Positions 33,464-45,624 of a stretch of 64,000 nt of DNA are shown here, one piece after another. Both the position numbers and the translations under genes were made by a program. The stretch covers positions 310,001 to 374,000 of the forward strand of contig SJRY01000246.1 in assembly GCA_011319805.1 (NCBI GenBank), read 5' to 3'. The notes beneath the pieces were generated by a model. The model was given only the letters and a program-made list of their open reading frames with translations. It was not told the origin of the DNA and did not search any database. The DNA is from Macrocybe gigantea. Its lineage: Eukaryota > Basidiomycota > Agaricomycetes > Agaricales > Callistosporiaceae. How positions within the stretch are numbered: the first letter of the stretch is position 1; each line of letters starts with the position of its first letter.

Positions 33464-34343
33464 TTACCATGTCGCGTAAGGCAGGAACTTGCCGCTGGAG
33501 TTGACGTCAGAGTCATATCAACACGTGAACAAGGGAACTCACTCAAAGGTCAAAAGGACTCGGTCGCCCTTGGGATCAGGTTTCTTCTCGACTTTGACTT
33601 TGCAATCAATCATAGACATGATACCGTCTCCAAACTAGATTTCACATTTAGTTCAGAAGGTATTGCAGATAAGGACACAGCAATGAGGCCAACCTTCTCA
33701 TGAATGACAGCCTGGGAGCACCAAATTCAAAATGACGAAGCCAGAACGAGAACTAGAGCGCACCTTGATAGCATGACCGTACACGAGGGTGCTCTATAGC
33801 AACAGAATTGTGTAGCAGTCGCAAAAATGCCGAGCCTGAATCATACCTCGTACAAGCGGTACAGGACCGGATCAGTCGGCGGCATGGGCCCAATTCCGCG
33901 ATTCGGCCACCAATGACCGCCTATTTCGCTATCAAGCGCCCTGAAATCGAGGTCGAGAACCTCAGAAACTTGCGCCAGCTCTTGTTCGGTGAATTTAGCC
34001 TAAAACGGGAAATACTCTGCGAGCTTCCCAGTGATGAAGATAATTAGAGATACCTGGCCATAGAATGCTGCCGCTACCCAGACCTCGTCCTTTCCGATGG
34101 CTTTAGCAATTTGATCGAAAGTCAGGCCTATTCATCCGGCAGGATTAGAAATATGGGGAAGAAATAGGTCGAACATCTCAGGCAACCTTTCTGCGCCTTT
34201 GCTTCGAAGAGCTTTGCATTGATAGAAGGCAGGTCGACGTATGGGGCGTTGTTCGAGGGAATGGTCTAATAATAGCGACGGACATGGACTTCAGAGGAGA
34301 GGGCCGAAATGACAAAAACAGGACATACTGCGCTGGCCGACAT
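33464..34343 (-). CDS. Cyanase (cyanate hydratase)
   Basis: Converts cyanate and bicarbonate to ammonia and CO2. Eight exons, all GT-AG and in frame: 34343-34329, 34265-34187, 34127-34054, 33999-33847, 33793-33764, 33711-33694, 33634-33543 and 33494-33464 (about 163 residues). The N-terminal helical domain reads LTFDQIAKAIGKDEVWVAAA. The catalytic domain holds [37 protein letters not shown] in pieces; Arg and Glu of RLYE and Ser of GDGIMS correspond to the known catalytic Arg96, Glu99 and Ser122 of the Escherichia coli enzyme. The end GKFLPYATW fits the family, which usually ends FLPYxxW. Complete and probably functional; two exons are only 30 and 18 nt. Confidence 0.93.
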
Positions 34344-34587
34344 TGTGACTGATCTGAAGACGCTTAGCAAGGCCGAGTTGCAGTACGCCTTTATAAGAGA
34401 GGTCTTACAGCTTCGCACCCACATGATGCAATAGATCGTTCCGTCAGACACGTGATGGCTCACGAGAACGCAGTGTGAGAGGACACACAGCGGCCATTGG
34501 AAAGAGTTCTTCACTTCCGAGGCATGCCGACATTTCAGCTGAATCTTACGTTAATGGGCAAGACGGTTGGGCACGATTTTCTATATT

Positions 34588-35230
34588 CTATGACGATTTT
34601 TCGTCTTCCGGTATCGGCTTCCACAGATCCTTGGTAGCATGCATAAGCTCGTACAATTGGCCCAACTGCTCCGCTGACATCTGCAGAGGGAGAAGACGGG
34701 AAGAAAAGGCACGGCGAACAGAATGCATGAACGTGCTGAGAACGGACAAAGGGGAAACAACCACACATGACACACCTTTTCGAACACGGTCGGATCCAGT
34801 TTCTTCCCAGCAAAGCCGTCCGTCCTTCCGTCGCGTGGCATCTCATCAAGATACATCTTCCACTGCGACAAGAACCCAATGACGTGCACAGGATTCGTCA
34901 CCTCTTATGCCGTCGAAACTCTTCGTGACAACGCCTCATCTCAGTCACAGCGGACAAGTGGAGGAGCGAGAGTCAAGCGATGCGCACCGGCCTTCACATA
35001 ATCATCGCCTAATGACCGCATCTCTGGTGGCAAGCTGCGATGCGCGCGTAGGAGCCTCCTGTACAACCTGGCTTGGTGAAAAATAGGTCATGAGCACTTT
35101 TCTTTTCCTCCTTGGATGCGTCATGTTCGCGAGCCTACGGAATGGGAGGATAGAGGGTCGCGCTTGCCTCGCGCAGGTTAAGAGGCTGCTTTGAGACGGA
35201 TTCCGCCAACCTCAACAACGTCGCCCGCAT
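34588..35230 (-). CDS. SDHAF3/ACN9, succinate dehydrogenase assembly factor
   Basis: Mitochondrial LYR-family protein that helps mature the iron-sulfur subunit of complex II. ATG at 35230. Exon 1 encodes [18 protein letters not shown] to ATLYPPIP; after an intron comes [20 protein letters not shown] (the LYR motif), then DDYVKA. The next exon reads EEFRRHK and [20 protein letters not shown], then [20 protein letters not shown] after an intron with a GTGTGT donor. Stop at 34588-34590. Between RRHK and VTNP the frame is short of one base (about 34900-34903, a GG that would need to be GGG). The family match is unmistakable over the full length. The ATG lies five bases past the proposed stop of the DUF1479 gene. 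Confidence 0.88.
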
Positions 35231-35235
35231 CCTGC

Positions 35236-37344
35236 TCAGATGGTTGTGATCAAAAGAAATGGTACGAGATGCCGAAGTCGGCCGAAGCCATGTTTGATTC
35301 CGAAGCGTTCAACAAAAACTACATAAGGCAGCCAGACTGCCATTGGTAGGGGTGCTTGCATATGGTACAGAAAAGTAAAAAGAAAACGCGAGTTCACCGA
35401 TGCTAGGCGACTCGATAGGGAGGCCCATGGCCCTGCGACCCAAGGCATCCGTAATGTCGCTGGCGGTCCCAACGCCAGTAAACTCGGCCTCACTCTGACC
35501 CTGAGGGAAGTCTGGGGGCCTCTGGCCCTTCAAAAACGTTTCCCGCTGTCGTTCCACATACGCCTGATTCTGCGGCGTGAAAGGAACCGCGGGGATGTAC
35601 ATCACTGCAAGCCACAACGATGGCAGAAATTCAGCATAATGACAGAAAAGTCAAGAAAGCAGAGTGTCGGACGACGCCGTACCGACAGAGTCGTTGGTGC
35701 CCTTGTGCTCGACTTCGACCGAGTGCACGACGTCGCAGTGCCAAAACACGGTATCTCCGGGGAAGACCTTCGGTACGGAGGTCATGGTTTGCTCCAAGTA
35801 CAGATGGGGATGGGTTGCTGGAGTAGGGAGCGGTCCAGAATATCCGCCGTCTCTAGCTTCAATGCCAGGGAAGTCAGGATCGGAAACATCTGCAAGAACA
35901 TTCTCGTGTTTAGCTTGAGGGCGTCTACGCGGGGGAATGGATTATATCTTACCGAATGCCCAGTTCTTGGGGTCATAGATCTCCTTGGAGTCGGGCGACA
36001 CCAGAGGCTTGACGAAAGGACGAAGAATGATGTAAGCGTTGGAAAGACGGACGTTCGGGAACACCCTCAAAGTTCCTTCAGTCGGAGCTGTCTCACTGTC
36101 GTCGCAAAACGATCAACAGGGGAGTCCAAAAGACCAAATTTGACCACACCTCAGAGCCAGCCAGCCTTGAAAAGTCCTGAACACGCTCGACTGTCCCAAA
36201 GTCGGAAAATTCAGGATAACAAACAACCAATATACGGGAATGAACACGCTTCACCTGATTAGGTCGCCCGTAAAGCGAGCTTTTAGCGTTCAAGCGAGAC
36301 TCGAGCTCGTAAGGATCATGTTCGCGCCACTTGCCCTCCAAAATCTTCGCAAAGCACGTCCTCAGCGCGGGGTCCTCCCATCGCTCGATCGTGCCTCCTG
36401 AAAAAAAAAATCGCAAGTTCAAATAAAGGCCGCGCTAACGCTCAAGAAAGCCAGAGGGAACCCGCAGGCCACAGGCCGCGCTGGTCGTCGTACAGCACAC
36501 ATACATACCGTCGACGTGCGGGGGGTGCACAGACCACTGAATGCCCGGCCTCCGGATCCTGAAGCGGTCAGCGTACGTCAGCGGCGTGGACAGGTCGATG
36601 CCCGCAATCGGCGCGTCGTCCTTGGTGTGATAGAGGTTGTTCAGCCACGCGGTCGCCTTGAGCATGTTCGGATGGGCCCGCGCACGAACTTGAGATTTGG
36701 TCCAGCTTGGCATGCACCGCAATGTCAGGGGTCAGGCATCCTGCTGAACGCGGCGATCGACGTGCAGAGCGAACGACTCACTAGAGCTGGAAGAACTGCT
36801 TGTCATGGCGGGTATGCCTGCCAAATGAGCAGTCAGCGAAAGATGACAGCGACAAAGGGCGGGGGTAGCAGCGAGCACCTTCGACGGTAGGATTAGCCTT
36901 GACGAACTCCTCGAGATCCTTCTTCACTCGACAGCCTCGGCATCGTCAACCACGTCCCTAATCACACACTCCCAACTCGCTTGATCCGCTCGATCTCTTC
37001 CTTTCCGAGTCCATCAAGGTCCGAAAAGCTGATCTGCGGGATGTACTACAAACAGCAGATTGCAGATCAAGCAGACAAGCAAAGAAAAAAAAAAAAGAAA
37101 ACAAAGAAAAGGAGATCTCGTCAACAAGCGCACCCAACCTTCAAGAAAATACAAAAAAAAAACTCACATCTGACCCGGTCTCAACGATCTCGTTCTTGAC
37201 AACCTCGAGCTCCTTCACGATATCGACCCAGGCTTCCAAGACGCGCTGCTCGAACTCGGGGCCATACGATTTGGCGATGTCTTGTTTCAGCTGCGCGAAG
37301 CGGGGCGGAAAGGCGGCGGCGGTGGCTTGACCAGTCGACTGCAT
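35236..37344 (-). CDS. DUF1479 (YbiU-like) putative Fe/2-oxoglutarate dioxygenase
   Basis: Family of cupin-fold, predicted non-haem-iron oxygenases common in fungi; substrate unknown. ATG at 37344 (exon FPPRFAQLKQDIAKSYGPEF, VLEAWVDIVKELEVVKNEI). Conserved pieces then follow: IPQISFSDLDGLGKEEIERI, VIRDVVDDAEAVE, KKDLEEFVKANPTVEG, DKQFFQLY, WTKSQVRARAHPNMLKATAW, IQWSVHPPHVDGGTIERWED (His and Asp as metal-ligand candidates), GTLRVFPNVRLSNAYIILRP, PGDTVFWHCDVVHSVE (second His) and VPFTPQNQAYVERQRETFL. At least three one-base frame losses appear within 36800-36990. The C terminus is uncertain: after AMGLPIESPSI an intron from 35389 leads to a stop at 35236 or, in another frame, 35250. Confidence 0.78.
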
Positions 37345-37842
37345 GCGTAAAAGATTTTCAATAGGATGGCTTCAAATCTGTAGAAATCCGCAACAAATGC
37401 CCCTATTTATACTGCAGCTAGTCGCATGATCCTTTATCAGTGCTCGTCCTCCTCCTGTTTCGCTGTGAAGGGCAAAGGCGAGGTCCGAGGAATCCGAACA
37501 GCGAACGCTGCTGCGCGGTAGGGATAGTGCACTTCACAAATGTCCGAGATTTATCCGAGGGTCTGGAATTTTTTAGCTTGCGGCAAACACTAAACTCAAA
37601 AAAGTCAAGATGCGGGGAATCAGCCAATAGGATGATCCTCGGATAAATTCCCCACATCTCAATTATCACAATCGTTCGAGACTTGGGCGGTGAAAAAAAA
37701 AGAGAAAGATGGAGATGAGATTATAACCAAGGTCAGAACACACAGATACAGAAGATAACAAGAAAAAGACACAACGATTACAGGACCCTATACTAGAAGA
37801 CGAGACTAATGACCAGAAAGAAAAGGCACGAATCACTAGTCG
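37345..37842. other. Intergenic, DUF1479 promoter and tubulin 3' flank
   Basis: Both genes are on the minus strand, so this holds the DUF1479 promoter and the tubulin gene's 3' side. A-rich run at 37694-37706. No gene recognised. Confidence 0.5.
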
Positions 37843-40710
37843 TTATTGAGAGGGCTCTTCTTCGTATGCTTCAGTCTCTTCCTCCTCGACGCCCGCCTCT
37901 TGGTACTGCGCAAAGCCAAAAATGAGAAAATCCAGTCCGACAGGAGCAAAAGAACAGTCCTCTTACCTGCTGATACTCGGCTCTGCGAGCGGAAATTAAC
38001 ACCATGTCACAACGGACGATGAGATGTAATCACTCACATGAGGTCCTGCGTGTTGCTCTCGGCCTCTGAAAACTCCATTATATCCATTCCTTCGCCGGTG
38101 TACCTGTTTCATTCCAAGTTCAGCAAACGGAGAATCCTCGGAAAAACAGACAAAGAGATGCAAGCAAAGAATCGCACCAATGCAAGAACGCGCGCCTCTT
38201 GAACATGGAGTGGAACTGCGCAAACAGATGAGCAAACGCGAGAAACGAAGCGAGTTGATGGCATGAGAAGCTCACTGTTTCCAGCGTTCGTTTGTAAACT
38301 TCTTGGATCGCTGTGGAGTTTAACAACGCCGTCGCAGACTGACGGGAAATCATTAGATAAAAAAGGTCATGCTAAAAAGAAGACGGATACCTGGGATTGG
38401 CCCACAGGTGGAACAGAACCAAGGACACGGATACGTTATCAGGAATCCATCTGAGCACGGCGCCCAGGAGTCAGATGACGATAGGGGGGGATCGTCAGCA
38501 CTCACTCTACGAATAAAGCCGAGTTCCGCTGCTGGAGTTCGTGCACGGACACCTGTCAAGATGTTGGGAACACTTGCAGCAGATACGTAAAAAACAATTA
38601 CATACTTCGGCCTAGCGGCACAGCCAGACGCAAGGAGGTCAGGAGGGCAATAAGGGACGCTAGACTGATTCCACCCACCTCTCTGGAGGGAATCTTGCCG
38701 CGGAAAATCGTTGCAGCTGTCAAGTATCGTCTGGGAACGTTTATTTAGCAGCCGAGCACACCCGACCAATATAGCCTAGGACATACCCATGAGCAGGGTT
38801 ACAAGCAACGAGCATATTTCGTCGGTCAAAGAGTCTATGCAGAGAATCAGAAAAAAAAAAGGAAAATCCTTCCATCCAGGTCGATATACTCACGCCTTCG
38901 TCAATTCGGGCACGGACTGAGAATGATACAATTGCGCTTTGGAGCTATGCAATGGGGCATAGCTGGGCATCAAAAAGTGCAACTGTACAAAGCACAAAAC
39001 GCATGAGCAAAGTAGATTTGGGGGGAGGCGTCCACTCACTCGAGGGAACGGGATCAGATTCATGCCGAGCTTGCGCAAATCGCCGTTCAGCTGTCCAGGG
39101 AAACGCAGGCTGGTGCTGACACCGCACATGACTTTGGCGATAAGCTACAAACGGCAAACGAGGGCAATGAGGGAAGGAGTGGAGCAAGGTAAAATAATGA
39201 TCGCATTGTTACCTGGTTCAGATCGCTGAACGACGGCTGGCGATTTTGAGGTTTGCACGTTGATGTCGTAACTTGAGGGACAGAGTCTGAGCGCAGGAGC
39301 TTAGACTAAGTAAACCACACGTACAGAGCTTCGTTATCGATGCAGACGGTCAAGTCGCTGCTTTCGACGAGTTGGTGGATGGAAAGCATGCGTTGTATGG
39401 CTGAAAGGACGTTCAGGCAACGAGCATGCGCAAAAACATTACGACATACTTCTACAACCGTCTCGGAGACCTAGAAAGAGAGAATCAATCAATGAATCAC
39501 GACAAACGACTCAATTGAAGAGCGGAACAAACCTTGGGAGACGGAAAGACGGAGAAGGTCGCGAGCATTCTGTCAGGATACTCCTGCATGCCGCACACTC
39601 GTCAACCAGACGTCTCGACGCGAATAAGGGTGAGCTGTACCTCGCGCAACTTGGACAGCAGCAAGGTCCCCAATCCCGCGCCCGTTCCTCCACCCAGCGA
39701 GTGGACGAGCTGGAAACCCTGAAGCGCATCGCACGGCTCGGCCTGTTTCCTGACGGCATCCTACAAATACAAACAAGTCAACCCTTGACAATGTCAACGG
39801 AACGCGTGATGATGTCATCATACCAAAATGGAATCGATCAGTTCGGCACCTGTGCGATTGTTGTTCGATAAAATCCACATGTCAGATGTCAGCGAAACGT
39901 TGTGAGACGATAATGGTTAGCACCTTCGGTGTAGACTGTCGTTTGGGATAAATATAAATGTGAATTTCTGCTATTGGATTTGAGAAAACGCACATCCTTT
40001 TGCCCAGTTGTTTCCTGCACCCGGCTCGCCATGGATATAAGTGTCGGGTCTGAACAACCCGCCCAACGGACCACTTCTCAACTTTAAATTCAACGCAACC
40101 AACCGTTAGTCTTTCGTCTGGGAAGGAAAAGAAAAAACGCGGCGACGCCACAAGTTCGCGGAGAACCTACTCACACGATTGCAGACGCCAGCTTCTAGAT
40201 CGATCTGGACGCTCCGCGGAACATATTTGACGACGTCAGAATATTCGACCTCTGTGAAGTACACGCCAGCCTGCGGTGAAGATGGATCACAAATCATGCC
40301 AATTCGGCGCCTCTCAAGAGGCATGGAAACGCAAGCGTACCCTTTGCAGCTGCAGCGGATTCGAGCCCTTGTACATCTGAAACAGCGCAGACGTTTGAGA
40401 AATATAGATAAACGCGAGAAGCGAAAAATCACAGCAAAGCGCACCCCGTTTTGATCAAGCCCGTGCTCTGCGAGGAGCATGTTCCAAAACGCCTCGCTGA
40501 CCTACATACGTGAAACACAAAGAGGCCGCAGAGGAAAGCTATGAAGAGTCAAAGTGTCGACTGCCTATTGTTGGGTCTCACGTACTTGATTGCCTGCTTG
40601 ACCGACCTGCGACACGACATCGAGGAAGCGCATCAGCACTGAGCGGTCCTCCTCTGAAAGATACGGCCATCGACTCATACCTGGAGGTTGATGATCTCTC
40701 TGGACGACAT
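37843..40710 (-). CDS. Divergent beta-tubulin
   Basis: GTP-binding microtubule subunit, beta class. ATG 40710 ([10 protein letters not shown]), then VGQAGNQ on its own 21-nt exon, [75 protein letters not shown], the signature [63 protein letters not shown] and [20 protein letters not shown], with the acidic tail [14 protein letters not shown]. More than ten introns. Several near-invariant beta-tubulin positions differ (LEAGVCNR for LEPGTMD, GAG for GSG in the G-box). Two frame slips occur: about 39390 (PYNA to LSIHQLVE) and about 39240. It is either a diverged second beta-tubulin or, less likely, a decaying copy. Confidence 0.87.
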
Positions 40711-42396
40711 GATTGGGATGCACAGGGGGATGTCTATGAAGGAATCGACCGTGTTTTAGGTGGAAAGGAAGAGGAAGAATGCCAGGCGGAATCCTCGAGT
40801 CTGATGCGGTTTTTTCTTTTTTTGATTTTCTTGGCTTCGGTTTGAGTCAGGGCACCCGAAGGAAAACAAAAAAAAAAAAAAAGAAAATGGACCGATAGGA
40901 ATTGTACGTCAGTCAAGTATGATTGGCGGAACTGAAGCCATTCCTATTCTGGGAAGGTACTGCGGTGATTTCCGTCTGATTGCGTAATTATCAAATAAGA
41001 CACAAAATTAAATTTATATCATATCTCAAGGTCAGGAAAACAATTCCTCAAGACGGACGTAAAACGAACGAACAATATCTTTCACGTCGACAGCACGCCC
41101 TCGACGCTCAACACTCAGTACTCAATGTTCAACGTTCAACTTTTGTTGTAATAGAATCTCGCAGCAATGCCCAAGGCCCTAATCACAATCTGACCGCCGT
41201 TAACTCCCATCGCCGGCATCAGTGACAAGATTTTATCAGAACTTCGCGCGTTCTCGAACCCAGAGTAGGAACGCCTAAACACCTACGGCTTCAGCGAAGC
41301 AGCGGCAGCGGCTCCACGCATTGCCATTCCGTCCTCGTCATCGACTCAAGCTTCGGCACCTTGTGCCATGGAATTACGCTGCCCTCACAGCGAAACAGGA
41401 TGCCTGATGCTGCTGAAAGCATCTCAGCTGGGGGCCACTGTGGGATGGGATGAGATGCGGCAAGTTTGTCGGACCACAAGGGGCCGAGCAGGAACACCGG
41501 AAGTGCAAAGTGGAACGACAATCTCAAAGGCCCTAACAGTCATGTCCACTCAGTCTATTCATAGCTCTTTTTACCTTGGATGGTGCCATCTGTCTCGATA
41601 AAGGCATGCCAGTTGCACCGTGGCCATACGAACGCACTCTGCGGACGTCTTGAGAGCGAAGTGCAAGCCCTCCATTTAAGATGGTCAGAGGATAAGCCTA
41701 GCGCTGACTTGACTTGTTCAACTCACTGGAGCATAGTCCAAACCTTTAAACCTCCACAAATGCTTCTCTTGGAGGTACTTGTGGATGAATAACACAATGC
41801 CCGACAAGGGAAGCAAAGACGTGAAGTTGTGGCGACGTTGATTTCAGTGTTTGTCAAGGCCTCGCGGATCGGAAAGCACCGTCAACGTCCCGCGATCCAC
41901 TTCTTTGCCTTTCCTTGAGGGGTGTTAAGGGGAAAAAAAAAAGAACTTATCAGCGATACAGCTCCAGTTTATCAACACGGCCGCAAAGTCGACATGGTTT
42001 ATCATTTTACCCTTGATCCTGAAAAACCAAATAGCTGCCACGCATCCCAAAAACGAAACAAGAGTCAGCTTTCTTCCCAAACTTCATCAAGTCCGTGTCA
42101 AGACGTCTTGTAATTAATCCTCCGGATGCGCATGTGTGGCGAGAGTGAGTTGCTACGTTTCTTGGTTACGATTTTGCATGCTGAAGGCGAGGTCATAGCA
42201 ACACTGTCAGTCGGCAGACGTGACAAGGCTTGCATACATTCCTTAGCGTTGTACTCTCGCCGTTGAACGTACCTACCTACCCAGTTTCCGAGATGTTGTC
42301 TACTTGGACACATCCAGACTCTGTGTGGGCGTCCTTGTTCGTGTTCGGAGACTTCGGAACTATAGGCTGCCCTGAGATGAGCCTTGTGCGAAGCGC
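40711..42396. other. Intergenic, no confident gene
   Basis: About 1.7 kb of spacer between divergent genes. It holds A-runs (40869-40883, 41933-41943), short CTCAAC/GTTCAAC direct repeats at 41088-41135, and frames without family similarity. Confidence 0.5.
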
Positions 42397-42404
42397 TATA
42401 TAAT
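42397..42404 (+). promoter_or_regulatory. TATA-like element of LRR gene
   Basis: TATATAAT at 42397-42404, ahead of the plus-strand gene whose first long exon starts at 42619. Confidence 0.35.
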
Positions 42405-42618
42405 GCATGGCGTGCATCTCCTGCCTGAGCAACACACTTTTGTCTGTCGAATTGTACGTCGTTTTCTCCTTCCCAGCTGTGTCGATCCGTTACTCATCAC
42501 TTGTCCTTAAAGCAACTATCACAGCCTGTGAACGCAAGTACATCGCAACTGAAGAATATCAGGTATGGAGTATAATTTCTTTGCTTGGCGTCACTGAACT
42601 GGATACATTTAGATAGCT

Positions 42619-45402
42619 ATGCGCCCTTTATCTTTATTTCGGAAGTTCCTCAGGTGGCGATCAGACGTTCACCATGATCGTGACGGTGAAGCTTCGAACT
42701 CTCACCATGTACCTCTACACAATGTGCCCCTGGTTGATCCAAATGTGATCCAGCCATCTTCACGAGTACGGAATCCCTTCCGTAGACGAGCCCGCGCCCG
42801 ACAGCTAAGGGCCGACGCACAACCAGAATGCTTCTTCACTACGTGGTCCGATAACGCTGGATTACACTTGAACCTCGACGTGACAATCCCTCCCCAGTAC
42901 AATGGCCGAGTCACTAGGGACGGCCGTTCTGTCTCATTAATGGGCGTTTCGTTGAGCCACCGAGCAATGGCAGCCAGATTGAGGCTACAGATTCTGGTGC
43001 GTCTGTTGGTACTTGTATGAAGATTGCTGGTTGAAACGTTCCATAGCCCATCCTGTCATTCGAGGCCCGTGAGGTTTGCAAGTATGCCAGCATCTCTCCC
43101 CAATCAGCCCTCCATGCCTAATAGAAGAACAATGCCATCCTTCGCTCCTCTTCCATCCTCACCGCCTACTACGCCCCCACACGGGCGTGCTGAAACACCT
43201 GTGGACATTGAAGACCTGATCGTCACTACCGCCGTTAGCCCTTCTGCGTTGCTCCAGGCCAATGCAGCCGCAAACAACAATCCCTCATCTCCGGGAAGCG
43301 TTCCTGACAGAATATATCACCAGACGTCAGCAAGTCAAGAAACGTTGCCTGCCGACGACGTACCAATAAGGCGGCCAAATATCCCCAATGTTATATTCCC
43401 TGATTCCTCGATGTTGGATGCGATGGAGTCGCAAAGGGAGCGCCATATCCATAACCACAATGCAGTCTCTCGTCTGTCGCCAGCTGATTATGCGAACCCC
43501 CTGCTTCACCCTCCTAACTCCCTTGCTTTGCATGCCGACACGATGAACAGAAGCGAAATGGCTAACTATAGACACGCTACCACCGAAATCAATCCATCTG
43601 AACAAGCCAATACTCAATCTACCACCCATCAAATGCAGACTCCTCTTGAGAACGTACTTTACCCTTCTCGTGAACAGCACAATGCTAACGAACCTGATGA
43701 TTTTCGCAACGACACGTCCCATGCTCCTCAATACGAACAAAACGCTTCCTATAACGACTCCAACTCCTTTCATGGGAGTCTGACATGTCCCCGGGCGCCT
43801 TCTGCGTTACGGCGCCCCGTTTCTTTGCCCTCTGACGATGAACGATCAATCCGCCAACCCCAGCCCGGCTATATCATACCAGACCATCAGCAACTTCTCA
43901 GGGCCCTTGATCGCGAAGGCGGTCTCAACGCGCATGGGAGAGGCTCCCAAGTCGTGCATGATACAGATGAACGACTGGGCGACCATAACGCACAGGACAT
44001 TGCTGCCGGACCATTGAGCCACTCCTTCAACCAGAACCCTCACATCCGATCCGCGCTTCCGCATGATGAACACATAAATATGACAATCCCGGCCAATTCA
44101 TCGGGCAATCGTAACCTCGTCCTCCCGTCAGGCATGATTCTAGAGACGCTACAGGAGATGACCGAGAATGCAGTCAGTCAATTTGGCTTCAACTTCTCTA
44201 TTAGCATTGCTAACCTAACATGCCGCAGGTAGAACCCATCTCACATTCAACTAACGTAGATTTCGCCGTCACGGCCCATAGCTCTAGTTTGCTGGACAAT
44301 GCAGCCGCACAAAACACTTCCCATCAACCAATGCAGGGCACGACTACGGCAACATTAATGGGCGCCCAAGATTTGTCTGGCCCAACATCCGCTCTTAATC
44401 CACCTAATTCTGCCATTGCTTCGGCGTCAAGCTCACAACCTCCGCCTCGCCATCTGGTTCCTGTGCCACGCGACCTCGAATATTCCTACGATTCTGCTTC
44501 GCACAACCTACGCGTGCACAGCGTTTGTTCCATAGTAGAGGCAATAAATCTACTGCGCAAGTTTCAACATACACCTCTCGGCCTTTTGACTGTTACCATC
44601 GTGGATTCACCTAGCAACGAAACGAGCAGTACCGTTATTCCTCTTCGGGTGTCGGAGCTGCACGTCGTCAGTGCTGTTGACCTCGCGCCACTATTCCGGG
44701 TCATCGATTTCGTTGATCTCCAGTGCTTGGACATCCAGATGGTCGACGACTCTGTGAAACTTTCGCGAGTTCTGCTGCCGGATGCTAAATGGCGACAGAT
44801 CAGACACTGAAGCTACGCTGTGACATGTCCGGCTCTGATGCTCTCGATATTATCAACTGTTGCCATGACCTTCGGACTTTGCACTGGGTATGGCTTAATG
44901 ATGCTGCAGGTCACTCCGACGAACGGCTGTGGCGGATAGGACTATCTCAACGACCTCGTGGGCTGAAAAATATCTTTTTCTTCCTTCATTCCCGACTCAA
45001 GTCGAAGTATCCATCTTCCTTGAGAATTTGTGCTATCATCAGATAGAGCGAGTGACGATAGGATGCATTCCTCCCCTAATCTCCGTTCGCCCGCCCTCTA
45101 CGAACGAGATTCATGTGAGGTACCCTCTCCCGATAACAGACCTGGCGCGAATCCTCAACTCCTTTCCTAATTTACTGCATGCATCATTCTACCTAACTTC
45201 GTTGTCGTCAAGAGAACCTGCCGATATTGTACACCACAGATTGCAGGACTTGACGTTTACATCTTCGGCGAACCACATCGCGAATTTCTCCGCTTTCCTC
45301 CGCCATCTCAATTTGCCTTCACTCAAACAACTCGAGCTTTCCAGCTATGAAGGCAACTTCAACCTTAACCTCCAGGGTAGAGCACTGGAGACCATTCGAT
45401 AG
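42619..45402 (+). CDS. Leucine-rich-repeat (F-box-associated type) protein with long disordered N terminus
   Basis: ATG 42619 (MRPLSLFRKFLRWRSDVHHD). The first exon ends near 42996; a second long exon (about 43050-44167) encodes roughly 370 residues rich in Pro, Ser, Asn and His (MPSFAPLPSSPPTTPP), probably disordered. After a short intron (44168-44228) a folded C-terminal part begins: VHSVCSIVEAINLLRKF, LRVSELHVVSAVDLAPLFRV, LKLRCDMSGSDALDIINCCH, DLRTLHWVWLNDA, LPITDLARILNSFPNLLHAS and LPSLKQLELSSYE. These look like LRR units of the kind found after F-boxes in basidiomycetes, although no F-box is seen. The frame slips by one base at about 44805 and about 44967. The first splice join is unresolved. 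Function unknown. Confidence 0.6.
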
Positions 45403-45624
45403 CTTTTTCTTTTTTTATTTGTGTCACAAGAACATTCACCTTGTAAGAATCATGTCTTGATCTGGCGTTTCCCCCTCCATAAATTGACTGAAGTAACGCA
45501 TATTTGCTATACTAAACATATAGTTCTTATTGGTAAATAAAACGAAGTCCATCAAATCCGTAAGTTAACCAGTGTCCACACGGCGGCAAATCGCAGGACG
45601 ATGAGAAATATAGACACCGGAGCA

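Noticed and set aside
41088..41135. CTCAAC/GTTCAAC repeats as a CRISPR-like array
   Set aside because: Units are about 7-10 bases, irregular and without spacers; simple slippage repeats in a eukaryotic spacer.
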